Source: Pseudomonadota bacterium (GTDB lineage: Bacteria > Pseudomonadota > Gammaproteobacteria > Burkholderiales > Ferrovaceae). Taken from it: DNA of 24,347 nt. Made by a program: the position numbers and the translations under genes. This document shows positions 14,274 through 22,723 of this stretch, piece after piece; position 1 is the stretch's first letter; every line of letters begins with the position of its first letter. The notes below the pieces were generated by a model. It worked only from the letters and a program-made list of their open reading frames with translations. It was not told the DNA's origin and ran no database searches. The DNA is taken from positions 1-24,347 of the forward strand of contig JAJZPY010000019.1 of assembly GCA_021811005.1 (NCBI GenBank). The letters run 5' to 3'.

Positions 14274-17200
14274 ATGAGTGAGCTGCTCCATCTCCGAGGC
14301 CCACGGGCCCTGTCCGATTTCCGGGTGCAACGCCTGCGCGGTTTGCTGGAACAGCAGGGCATTCCGGTGGCGGCACTGTCCACCTGGTATGACCACTACC
14401 TTTTTCTCGCGGAAAAACCGGACCAGGGCCAAAAACAACGGCTTGAGGCCGTGCTGGATTACGGCGATCCGGCTGAACCGTTGACTGAAACCACGTTTGA
14501 GGTCGTGGTGGTGCCCAGGCTGGGCACCATATCCCCCTGGTCCACCAAAGCCACCGACATTCTTCACCACTGTGGCCTCACTGGGGTGGTGCGAGCCGAA
14601 CGCGGAACCACTTTTCAGATCCGGCTCCGTGGTGGCCGTGCCGACGACTGCCGCGAACAGGCCCTTGCGCTGCTTCATGACCGCATGACCGAATGCGTGC
14701 TGGCTTCCCACGCCGAAGCCCGACTGCTGTTCGATCCGGCGCAGCCACAGCCGCTGGCCCATGTGGATGTCCTGGGAGGCGGCCGGGGCGCGCTGGAAGC
14801 CGCCGACAAGACGCTGGGCCTGGCTCTGGCTGCGGACGAAATCGACTACCTCGTCAGTCTCTTTGTTTCCATGGGGCGCAATCCCAGCGATGCTGAACTC
14901 CTGATGTTCGCTCAGGCCAACTCGGAACATTGCCGGCACAAGATTTTCAATGCGCGCTGGGTGATCGATGGGGTGGAACAGGCCCAATCCCTTTTCCAGA
15001 TGATTCGGGAAACCCATGCCGCCCATCCGGAAGGGACCGTGGTGGCCTATGCGGACAACGCGGCCATCCTACAAGGGGCTCCTGCCCGGCGTTTCTTCCC
15101 GGACCCTGTCACAGGCCGCTACTCGTACCGGGAAGCGCTGACCCATTTTCTGGCCAAGGTGGAAACACACAATCATCCTACGGCCATTGCCCCGTTTCCA
15201 GGGGCAGCCACGGGCAGCGGCGGCGAAATTCGCGACGAAGGCGCGACCGGTACGGGCGCCAAGCCCAAAGCCGGATTGGCTGGATTTTCCGTATCCAATC
15301 TGAAGCTGCCCGGGTTTGAACAGCCCTGGGAAGCCGGCACGGGAGAGCGTCCCGGGCGGATTGCTTCGGCCCTTTCCATCATGACCGAAGGGCCGCTGGG
15401 CAGTGCCGCCTTCAACAACGAATTCGGCCGCCCCAATCTGGCCGGGTATTTCCGCACGTTCGAGCTGCCTTTCCAGGGGCAAATGCGCGGCTATCACAAA
15501 CCCATCATGCTGGCCGGCGGAATCGGTGCCATCGATGCCCGTCATTCCTTCAAGCATCCGTTGACGCCCGGGTGTCTGTTCGTACAGCTGGGCGGCCCCG
15601 GCATGCGCATCGGCCTGGGTGGCGGGGCGGCCTCTTCCATGCAAAGCGGCCATAACACGGAATCCCTGGATTTTGACTCGGTGCAGCGTGCCAATCCGGA
15701 AATGCAGCGCCGCGCCCAGGAAGTCATCGATCGTTGCTGGCAGATGGGGGACGACAACCCGATTCTGGCCATTCATGACGTGGGTGCGGGTGGCCTTTCC
15801 AACGCTTTTCCTGAACTGGCCCATGATGGCGGAGTCGGTGCCCGTTTCGACCTGCGCCGGATTCCTTCCGAGGAGCCGGGCATGTCGCCCCGGGAAATCT
15901 GGAGCAACGAGTCCCAGGAACGTTATGTGCTGGCGATCCGCCCCGAAAGCCTTACCCGCTTCGAAGCGATCTGCGAACGCGAACGCTGCCCCTATGCGGT
16001 CGTGGGCGAAGCCACGGCCCAACACCGGTTGCGCGTGGACGATCCGCTGCTGGGTGTGGCACCGGTGGACATGGACCTGGAAGCGCTTCTGGGCAAACCG
16101 CCGCGCATGGTCCGGGATGTGAAGCACCGCCCTCCCGCGCCAACGCCCCTTGACCTGACCGAAGCGAAAGCGAATGTGCGGGAAGCCTTGGCCCGGGTGC
16201 TGAGGCTTCCCGGGGTGGCCGACAAAACATTCCTGATCACCATCGGGGACCGCACGGTGGGAGGGCTCAGCGCCCGCGATCCCTGCGTCGGCCGCTGGCA
16301 GATCCCCGTCGCCGATGTGGCGGTGACGCTGGCAGATTTCGTGGGCGATGACGGCGAAGCGTTCGCCATCGGGGAACGTGCGCCGATTGCACTGCTCTCC
16401 GGACCGGCTTCCGGTCGAATGGCGGTGGGCGAGGCGCTGACCAATCTGGCAGCCGCTCCCGTGGCGCGGCTTGGCGATGTGCGTCTTTCGGCCAACTGGA
16501 TGGCGGCCGCCGGAACGGCGGGCGAAGATGCCAGCCTTTTCGATACCGTGCGCGCCGTGGCACTTGACCTGTGCATTGCCCTGGGGGTCAGCATCCCGGT
16601 GGGCAAGGATTCACTGTCCATGCGGACCTTGTGGGAAGACGCCGGGCAGGAGCGCAGCGTGACGGCTCCCCTGTCCCTGGTGGTGTCTGCCTTCGCGCGT
16701 TGCACATCGATCCGGCGGACCCTGACTCCGGAGTTGCAGTGGGTGGACGAAGGTTCGGAACTGATTCTCGTCGATTTGGGACGCGGGAAAAACCGGCTGG
16801 GAGCGAGCGCACTGGCCCAGGTTTACGGGCAGGTGGGTTCGCAAGCTCCTGATCTCGACAGCCCTGAAGACTTGCAGGCTTTTTTCAGCACCATCCAGTC
16901 ACTCAACCGGGAGGGTCGCCTGCTGGCCTACCATGACCGTTCCGATGGCGGATTGCTGGTCACTTTGGCTGAAATGCTGTTCGCTTCCCGCTTGGGCGCA
17001 AACATCGACCTTTCATGGCTGCCTCAGGCTGCGGACGATCTGGGGCCATTGTTCAGCGAAGAATTGGGCGCGCTCATCCAGGTGACCCGCAGCGGCCGGG
17101 ATGACGTGCTCAAGGCCTTCTCGGCTGCCGGGTTGGGCGATTGCACCCATGTGCTGGGTGCCGTGACCGCGCAGGACCGTCTGCGAATCCTGCGCCAGGG

Positions 17201-18173
17201 GCAGGTGGTGCTGGACAGCCCCGTCAGCGCGCTGCAGCGCATCTGGTCCGAAACCACTTATCGCATGCAGGCGCTGCGGGACAATCCGGAATGCGCTGCG
17301 GAAGAGTATGCGCGCGTGGGCGATGCGACCGACCCCGGTCTTACCTGGGAGCTGACCTACGATCCGGCCGAGCCGCCGCCCGCGTTCATGGTGGGCACCG
17401 GAGCCCGCCCGCCCGTGGCGATCCTGCGCGAACAGGGCGTGAATGGTCAGGTGGAAATGGCGGCCGCGTTTGATCGCGCAGGATTTGATGCGGTGGATGT
17501 TCACATGAGCGATATTCTGTCCGGTCGCGTCACGTTGAACGATTTTTCGGGTTTTGTGGCCTGCGGCGGTTTTTCCTATGGCGACGTGCTGGGTGCCGGT
17601 GAAGGATGGGCCAAATCCATTCTTTACAATGCCCGTGCGCGAGACGAGTTCAGCCGGTTTTTCGGGCGTGGCGATGTGTTTGCGCTGGGCGTGTGCAATG
17701 GCTGCCAAATGATGAGCGCCTTGTCTGAACTGATTCCCGGAGCGGGCCACTGGCCGCGGTTTGCGCGCAACCGCTCCGAGCAGTTCGAAGCACGCGTGGT
17801 GCTGCTGGAAGTGGCGCAGAGTCCTTCCATTTTCTTCCATGGCATGGCAGGCAGCCGCCTGCCTGTGCCGGTGGCCCATGGCGAGGGGCGTGCCCTTTTC
17901 CGTGACGAAGCGGCACAGGCCGCTGCCCGTCCGCTGGTTTCCCTGCGCTACGTGGACGGCCACGGCAACGTGGCCTCCGCCTATCCCCTCAACCCCAACG
18001 GCTCTCCGGAAGGCATTGCAGGGCTGACCACGGCGGATGGGCGTTTTACGATTTGCATGCCTCATCCGGAGCGTGCTTTCCGTACGGTACAGCTGTCATG
18101 GGCACCCCGGGAATGGGGAGAGGAAGGCCCCTGGTTGCGCATGTTCCGCAACGCCCGGACGTTCATCGGTTAA
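14274..18173 (+). CDS. purL: Phosphoribosylformylglycinamidine synthase, large single-chain form
   Basis: PurL converts FGAR, glutamine and ATP to FGAM, the fourth step of purine synthesis. This 1299-residue form has all domains in one chain, as in E. coli (1295). The N-terminal PurS-like domain comes first, then a linker. Two AIRS-like synthetase halves follow (ANSEHCRHKIFNARW; KVETHNHPTAIAPFPGAATGSGGEIRDEG; later HDRSDGGLLVTLAEM). The C-terminal glutaminase has C1141 in GVCNGCQM and H1264 and E1266 in MPHPERAF as catalytic triad. The ATG at 14274 has no strong ribosome site. Expression probably starts at the TATAAT overlapping the previous gene. The stop shares a TTAA with the glnE stop on the other strand. 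Confidence 0.99.
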   Translation: MSELLHLRGPRALSDFRVQRLRGLLEQQGIPVAALSTWYDHYLFLAEKPDQGQKQRLEAVLDYGDPAEPLTETTFEVVVVPRLGTISPWSTKATDILHHCGLTGVVRAERGTTFQIRLRGGRADDCREQALALLHDRMTECVLASHAEARLLFDPAQPQPLAHVDVLGGGRGALEAADKTLGLALAADEIDYLVSLFVSMGRNPSDAELLMFAQANSEHCRHKIFNARWVIDGVEQAQSLFQMIRETHAAHPEGTVVAYADNAAILQGAPARRFFPDPVTGRYSYREALTHFLAKVETHNHPTAIAPFPGAATGSGGEIRDEGATGTGAKPKAGLAGFSVSNLKLPGFEQPWEAGTGERPGRIASALSIMTEGPLGSAAFNNEFGRPNLAGYFRTFELPFQGQMRGYHKPIMLAGGIGAIDARHSFKHPLTPGCLFVQLGGPGMRIGLGGGAASSMQSGHNTESLDFDSVQRANPEMQRRAQEVIDRCWQMGDDNPILAIHDVGAGGLSNAFPELAHDGGVGARFDLRRIPSEEPGMSPREIWSNESQERYVLAIRPESLTRFEAICERERCPYAVVGEATAQHRLRVDDPLLGVAPVDMDLEALLGKPPRMVRDVKHRPPAPTPLDLTEAKANVREALARVLRLPGVADKTFLITIGDRTVGGLSARDPCVGRWQIPVADVAVTLADFVGDDGEAFAIGERAPIALLSGPASGRMAVGEALTNLAAAPVARLGDVRLSANWMAAAGTAGEDASLFDTVRAVALDLCIALGVSIPVGKDSLSMRTLWEDAGQERSVTAPLSLVVSAFARCTSIRRTLTPELQWVDEGSELILVDLGRGKNRLGASALAQVYGQVGSQAPDLDSPEDLQAFFSTIQSLNREGRLLAYHDRSDGGLLVTLAEMLFASRLGANIDLSWLPQAADDLGPLFSEELGALIQVTRSGRDDVLKAFSAAGLGDCTHVLGAVTAQDRLRILRQGQVVLDSPVSALQRIWSETTYRMQALRDNPECAAEEYARVGDATDPGLTWELTYDPAEPPPAFMVGTGARPPVAILREQGVNGQVEMAAAFDRAGFDAVDVHMSDILSGRVTLNDFSGFVACGGFSYGDVLGAGEGWAKSILYNARARDEFSRFFGRGDVFALGVCNGCQMMSALSELIPGAGHWPRFARNRSEQFEARVVLLEVAQSPSIFFHGMAGSRLPVPVAHGEGRALFRDEAAQAAARPLVSLRYVDGHGNVASAYPLNPNGSPEGIAGLTTADGRFTICMPHPERAFRTVQLSWAPREWGEEGPWLRMFRNARTFIG

Positions 18174-20920
18174 AGGGGCGTTTCAAACACCGCGTGCCAA
18201 AGCGTTTGCACCGGCAGGCGGAGGGTTGCGCCCTCTGTCGGATCAATCCGCGCCTGGGTCGCGCCCTGCAGCCGTTCCCGATGCTGCAAGCGCCGCAGGG
18301 CGGCATAACTTTCTGCCACGGCATTGGCCAGGTCGGCATCGATCAGGCCGCATTGACCTGACTGTCGCAGCAAGGCGGCATTGCCCACATTGTCCGCAAG
18401 GGTCGGGAAGACGTGAGCGTAAGCAAGTATCAGGTACTGGACGATGAACTCCACATCGACCATGCCGCCCGCATCGTGCTTTACGTCGAAGCCGCGGCCG
18501 GGATTGGGGTGCCCCTCATGAATGCGCCGGCGCATGTGCAGGATTTCTTGGCGCAGGGCAGGTAGGTCACGCTGGCGACACAGGACGTCGCGCCGGATGT
18601 TCTCGAACGCCTTGCCGATGGATTCGTCGCCACAACAAAAACGGGCTCGCGTCAGCGCCTGATGTTCCCAGACCCAGGCGGAATTGTCGCGATCCTGCAT
18701 CTGGTAATGCCGGAAAGCATCCAGCGGGCTGACCAGCATCCCGGCGCTGCCGTTGGGGCGCAGCTGGGTGTCCATTTCGTAGAGGATGCCGGTTCCGGTG
18801 GCCGTGGTGGTCCAGGTGGAAATTTTTCGAACCAGGGCGGTGTAGTTGCCTTGAGCCCGTTCGTCTTCATCCTCGTAGAGAAACACCAGGTCCAGGTCTG
18901 AGGCGTAGCCCATTTCCTTGCTGCCCCATTTTCCGTAGGCGATGATGGCGAATTTGGGCTGCTCGCAATGACGGCTGGGGACTTTTTTCCAGCAATATTC
19001 CAGAACCAGTGCCATGAGGGCGTCGGCCAGGGCACTCAAGCGGTCAGCCACCATTTCCACCGGCAGTTCGCCGCGCAGGTCGCGCACAAGCACCCGGAAC
19101 GTTTCGGCATGCCGGGCCCGGCGCAGGATGTTCATCTGGTCTTCAACTTCGCCTTCTGCTTCCTTGAGCCGCAGTCGCAACCGTTCCTGGAAACGCTGCC
19201 AGTAACCCGAAAAATCTTCCGTCTGCTCGTCGTTTTCCAGCAGAAGCTCGTCCAGCAGCTGGGGGCGCTGGGCAATGTAGCCGGCAGCCCATTCGGACGC
19301 TTCCAGCAAAGGCAGCAGCCGGGCCAGCACGACCGGATAGTCTGCCAGCAGCATCAGGTAGGATGCGCGCCGGCTGATGGCTTCCATGAACTGGCAGAAA
19401 CGCACGCCCAGCGCAGCGTTGGCAGGATTTTCGGAAGTCAGCATGCGGTTGAGGCCGTCAATGACGACCCGATCAAACTGTTCCCGGGTCCGTTCGCTCT
19501 GGAAGCGGTAACCCGGTGTGCGTTTGAGCGCTGAAAGCTGGTGGAGCAGGGGGCCATCCGGTGTGTCCGGGACGGGATCCGTGATTTCGAGATGGGCCCG
19601 ATGCCACAGCAGGGCTCCGGCGCTGTGCTGGGAGGGGGCCTGTGAGTCGGGAAAAATCTGGTCGAAGAGGGCGGCCACTTCCCGCGTGCGCCTGTCCAGC
19701 TCATCCAGAAAGCCCCGGGTTTCTTCGAAACCCAACGAACGGGCCACCCGCAGCAAGTCTTCAGGGTTGACTGGCAGGCTGTGGGTTTGCGCATCGTCCA
19801 GATATTGAAGACGGTGTTCCAGGCGGCGCAGGAAAACATAATGGTCCGCCAGGCGGGTGGCGCTTTCCGCATCCAGCAGTCCGCGTTCCCCAAGGCGCGC
19901 GAGGACTTCCAGCGTGGGGATGACGCGCAGGGCGGCATCCTGTCCGCCCCGGATCAACTGGAACACCTGCGCCACGAATTCGATTTCGCGGATTCCTCCC
20001 CGGCCGAGCTTGATATCCGCCCCGCGCCAGCTGGCATCACGCAAGGCCTCGCGCTCCGTCTCTTCCCGGATTTGTCGATGCAGCGAACGCAAGGCACTGA
20101 TGGCGGAATAGTCCAGGTGGCGGCGATAGACGAAAGGCAGCACGCGTTCTGCCAGGGCGGATGTTGCCTGGGCGACGCCGGGCCGTTCCCTGTCGGAAAC
20201 CACGCGCGCCTTGATCCAGGCATACCGTTCCCAGTCACGTCCCTGCACGATGAAATATTCTTCGAGCATGGCGATGCTGACAGCCAGGGGCCCCGCCGTG
20301 CCATTGGGGCGCAGTCGCAGGTCCACGCGAAATACCAGTCCGTCTTCGGTGGGTTCGGACAGGACGGTGTTGAGCCGGCGCCCCATGCGCCAGAAAAATT
20401 CGTGGTTGGTCAGCCTCTTGCCGGTTCCGCTGCCATCCGTCTCGCCATCCTCTTCATAGAGAAAAATCAGGTCGATATCCGACGAAACGTTAAGCTCTCC
20501 TCCGCCCAGCTTGCCCATGCCCACCACCAGCAATTCCTGTGGCAAGCCAGACTCGCCACCCAATGGGATGCCGTGGGTCTGGGTCAGGTCCCTGTGCAGC
20601 CACTCGATCGCGGCACAAAGGGAGACTTCAGCCAGAAGGGTCATGCCGGCCGTTACTTCGGTCAGGGAAGCCCGCCCGTCCAGATCCCTGGCCATGATGG
20701 ACAGCAGCACTTCCTGGCGCAGGCGACGCAAGGCCCGCATCAGGGCTTGCTGGGCATCGGGGGGGGCAGGTTCGGCGTTGAGCAACTGGTCCAGTCTTTG
20801 GACCAGGGCAGGGCGCGTCCACGCTTGTTGCGTGAACGCGCGCAGAAGGTCAGGCGGGAGTGTGCCGGCGTCGATCAGCCGGGCGGCGTAACGAGAAAAC
20901 TCCCGCGCTGCGATGGGCAA
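18170..20920 (-). CDS. glnE: Bifunctional glutamine synthetase adenylyltransferase / adenylyl-removing enzyme
   Basis: GlnE attaches AMP to and removes it from glutamine synthetase according to nitrogen status signalled by PII. The 916-residue protein has two nucleotidyltransferase domains. The N-terminal deadenylylase has GMGKLGGGELNVSSDIDLIF (134-153, D148 and D150). The C-terminal adenylyltransferase has YGKWGSKEMGYASDLDLVF (662-680, D675 and D677), where the more usual GKLGG reads GKWGS. Length is near E. coli GlnE (946). No ATG lies near the homologous N-terminus. The TTG at 20920 immediately follows the in-frame ppiC stop and is the best start, probably used by reinitiation, because there is no clear ribosome site. 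It is last in the yciB-bolA-ppiC-glnE operon and ends 4 nt inside purL. Confidence 0.96.
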   Translation of the reverse strand: MPIAAREFSRYAARLIDAGTLPPDLLRAFTQQAWTRPALVQRLDQLLNAEPAPPDAQQALMRALRRLRQEVLLSIMARDLDGRASLTEVTAGMTLLAEVSLCAAIEWLHRDLTQTHGIPLGGESGLPQELLVVGMGKLGGGELNVSSDIDLIFLYEEDGETDGSGTGKRLTNHEFFWRMGRRLNTVLSEPTEDGLVFRVDLRLRPNGTAGPLAVSIAMLEEYFIVQGRDWERYAWIKARVVSDRERPGVAQATSALAERVLPFVYRRHLDYSAISALRSLHRQIREETEREALRDASWRGADIKLGRGGIREIEFVAQVFQLIRGGQDAALRVIPTLEVLARLGERGLLDAESATRLADHYVFLRRLEHRLQYLDDAQTHSLPVNPEDLLRVARSLGFEETRGFLDELDRRTREVAALFDQIFPDSQAPSQHSAGALLWHRAHLEITDPVPDTPDGPLLHQLSALKRTPGYRFQSERTREQFDRVVIDGLNRMLTSENPANAALGVRFCQFMEAISRRASYLMLLADYPVVLARLLPLLEASEWAAGYIAQRPQLLDELLLENDEQTEDFSGYWQRFQERLRLRLKEAEGEVEDQMNILRRARHAETFRVLVRDLRGELPVEMVADRLSALADALMALVLEYCWKKVPSRHCEQPKFAIIAYGKWGSKEMGYASDLDLVFLYEDEDERAQGNYTALVRKISTWTTTATGTGILYEMDTQLRPNGSAGMLVSPLDAFRHYQMQDRDNSAWVWEHQALTRARFCCGDESIGKAFENIRRDVLCRQRDLPALRQEILHMRRRIHEGHPNPGRGFDVKHDAGGMVDVEFIVQYLILAYAHVFPTLADNVGNAALLRQSGQCGLIDADLANAVAESYAALRRLQHRERLQGATQARIDPTEGATLRLPVQTLWHAVFETPL

Positions 20921-21757
20921 TTAACGTTCTTCGATCTTGGCTTTGGCACGCAATTGCTGCACCAGTTGGTTGAAGGCTTCCTGTTCCTTGGCTTGCAGGA
21001 TACGGCCCTTCACTTCGTCAAAGGGCGGTGCTTTCAGCGGGCGGATGTCGATCAGGCGAATCACGTGGAAGCCGAACGGGGTTTTGACCGGCGTGTCGGT
21101 GGTTTCCCCTTTCTTGAGGTGGACCATGGCGTCGCTGAAGGCCTTTTCAAAGGAAACGGGGGTGGCCCAATCCAGCTGGCCGCCTTTGTCGCGCGAACCG
21201 GTGTCGATGCTTTTTTCCTTGGCGATTTTTTCGAAGTTGCCGCCTTTCTTGAGGTCGGCGATGATGGCTTTGGCATCGTCCTCATTGGCGACCAGGATGT
21301 GTTCCACCAGATATTCCTTGTCTCCCAGCTCGGATTTCATGCGGTCGTACTCGGCGTGCAGCACGTCATCGCTGATCGGGTGGGTCTGGACAAAGCGGGC
21401 CTGGAAAGCGCGCGCCAGAATCTGTTCCCGTGCCAGGTCGATCTGGGCCTGCAATTTGTGATCCTTTTCAAGGCCATCCTTGACGGCTTGCTGGGAAACC
21501 ACTTCCAGGGCAATCAGGTTTTCGCGGACAGCCTGATCCAGATCGGGGCCTGCGGGATGCCCCTGGGCAACCTGGGCTTCGGTGATCAGTTCGAATCGGG
21601 CATTGGGAATGGTGACACCATTGACCACCACTCGCTTGGCCGCGGCAGATTTTGAGCTGCCGTGGGTTTTGTCCTTTGTCTGGTCGGCGTAGGACAGGGT
21701 CAGGGCCAGCGAGCCTCCCACCAGGATCAGTGACATCAAAGCTTGTTTCAATTTCAT
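20921..21757 (-). CDS. Exported parvulin-type peptidyl-prolyl cis-trans isomerase
   Basis: This is a periplasmic foldase of the PpiC/SurA/PrsA parvulin group. The 278-residue protein starts with a Sec signal peptide (MKLKQALMSL, hydrophobic core to about residue 21, likely cleavage after SYA at 24). A helical chaperone-like region follows. The parvulin domain is at about 146-239, with EHILVANEDDAKAI, the GSRDKGGQLDW turn, and TPFGFHVIRL. The C-terminal helix is charged. I chose the ATG at 21757 because GAGGA lies 8 nt upstream. The ATG at 21766 is almost on top of that site and adds only three residues. A ppiC-type gene after bolA and yciB is common in betaproteobacteria. It directly abuts glnE. 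Confidence 0.93.
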   Translation of the reverse strand: MKLKQALMSLILVGGSLALTLSYADQTKDKTHGSSKSAAAKRVVVNGVTIPNARFELITEAQVAQGHPAGPDLDQAVRENLIALEVVSQQAVKDGLEKDHKLQAQIDLAREQILARAFQARFVQTHPISDDVLHAEYDRMKSELGDKEYLVEHILVANEDDAKAIIADLKKGGNFEKIAKEKSIDTGSRDKGGQLDWATPVSFEKAFSDAMVHLKKGETTDTPVKTPFGFHVIRLIDIRPLKAPPFDEVKGRILQAKEQEAFNQLVQQLRAKAKIEER

Positions 21758-21794
21758 GGGATGCATCCTCGGGTCAAAATAACAGGTGCTGCGT

Positions 21795-22055
21795 TCAAGG
21801 GGTACCGGCTTTGATGGCCAGTGCGTGAATTTCGCGCGACATCAGGGGTGCGAGGGCATCATGAACGAGCCGGTGCCGCTGCAGTGGCGAAAGGCCGCGA
21901 AACGCCTCTGCCACGATGGTAATTTTGTAGTGCCCTCCGTTTCCGGCGCCCGTATGGCCTGCATGATGGCGGCTGTCGTCGCGAATGTCGAGGGTTGTCG
22001 GCTGGAGCGCGGACAAAAGGTGCTGCATGCGGTCTGCGGTGCTTTCAGCGGTCAT
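21795..22055 (-). CDS. bolA: BolA-family protein
   Basis: BolA proteins pair with monothiol glutaredoxins to handle [2Fe-2S] clusters, and E. coli BolA also affects morphology and division. The 86-residue protein has the family pattern SRHHAGHTGAGNGGHYKI (28-45), the FRGLSPLQRHRLVHDAL helix segment, and the closing IHALAIKAGTP with the invariant histidine H77. The frame is open 10 codons further upstream, but the ATG at 22055 has a GGAAGAG site and fits the family start. It overlaps the end of yciB by 11 nt, so translation is probably coupled. No glutaredoxin gene is in the window. Confidence 0.95.
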   Translation of the reverse strand: MTAESTADRMQHLLSALQPTTLDIRDDSRHHAGHTGAGNGGHYKITIVAEAFRGLSPLQRHRLVHDALAPLMSREIHALAIKAGTP

Positions 22056-22608
22056 CTTTCTCTTCCAGGTGATGCGACAGGACAATGCCCTGTCCCAGAA
22101 TGAAAACGACCATCAGTGCCAGCAAGCCGAATACCTTGAACTTCACCCAGACCGGTTCGGAATAATTGAAGGCCACGTACAGGTTGAGCAGTCCCAGCAA
22201 GGTGAAAAACACGGCCCAGGCAAAATTGAGCCGGCCCCAGACGGTGTCCGGCAGGTGCAATTGTTTGCCCAGCAAGCCCCGGATGGGGTTCCGGTTGAAA
22301 AGCGCCGGCCCCAGGAAAAGGATGACTGCGAAAATCCAGTAAAGGGCCGTGGGCTTCCAGCGGATGAAGACCGTGGGGTCGATGCCGGCAATCTGATGCT
22401 CGTGAGTCCACAGGGTCAGTCCGCCAAACAGCGTGATGACGGCAAAGCTGATCCAGGCGGCCGGTTCCACCTGGCGCCGCGTACCCAGCAACCAGCCGAT
22501 CTGGATCAGGCTGGCGCCCATGGCGCAGCCGGTTGCCCAGTAGATGCCGCCTATTTCGTAGGCAGCAAAAAAGAGAAAGACCGGAAAGAGGTCGAAAAAA
22601 AATTTCAT
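22045..22608 (-). CDS. yciB: Inner membrane-spanning protein YciB (septation protein A family)
   Basis: YciB (IspZ/IspA) is a multi-pass inner-membrane protein linked to cell envelope integrity and division. Older work on Shigella called it an intracellular septation protein. The 187-residue product begins MKFFFDLFPVFLFFAAY, the family hallmark, and has about five hydrophobic segments (near 5-40, 51-68, 86-104, 123-147, 152-178). The WKPTALYWIFA motif (84-94) and WGRLNFAWAVFF are also typical. Length is close to E. coli YciB (179). It leads the minus-strand operon with bolA, ppiC and glnE. An AAGGA lies 12 nt before the ATG. The biochemical role is not known. Confidence 0.95.
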   Translation of the reverse strand: MKFFFDLFPVFLFFAAYEIGGIYWATGCAMGASLIQIGWLLGTRRQVEPAAWISFAVITLFGGLTLWTHEHQIAGIDPTVFIRWKPTALYWIFAVILFLGPALFNRNPIRGLLGKQLHLPDTVWGRLNFAWAVFFTLLGLLNLYVAFNYSEPVWVKFKVFGLLALMVVFILGQGIVLSHHLEEKDDR

Positions 22609-22723
22609 GGCCCGCTATTTTCCTTGATTTATTGGGGATTTGTCCATGCATGAGGCGTGTCAGGGTGTTTCAGGCTGACGTCCGATTTGGTATCATGTCG
22701 TCTGAAAAATCTTAATTAATTCA
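22609..22723. promoter_or_regulatory. Divergent yciB / PHP-gene intergenic region
   Basis: This 115-nt gap is the largest non-coding stretch in the window. On the + strand TGGTATCAT (22688-22696) is an extended -10 with TATCAT, giving a leader of about 20 nt for the PHP gene. The leader is AT-rich and includes the palindrome TTAATTAA (22712-22719), out of character with its GC-rich surroundings. No Shine-Dalgarno precedes the PHP start. On the - strand an AAGGA serves yciB, but I see no convincing promoter hexamers. No terminator-like hairpin is seen. Confidence 0.45.

Noticed and set aside
13730..14383. A 218-codon N-terminal extension of ygfZ
   Set aside because: It is antisense to the ygfX-like gene and to the start of purL and shows no homology pattern. 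MNELIASPRW is the expected start.
19781..21655. A 624-codon open frame on the plus strand under glnE and ppiC
   Set aside because: It is fully antisense to two well-supported genes and has no domain, no ribosome site and a composition typical of a shadow frame.
22056..22085. A 10-codon N-terminal extension of bolA
   Set aside because: The ATG at 22055 has the better ribosome site and gives the usual BolA length.
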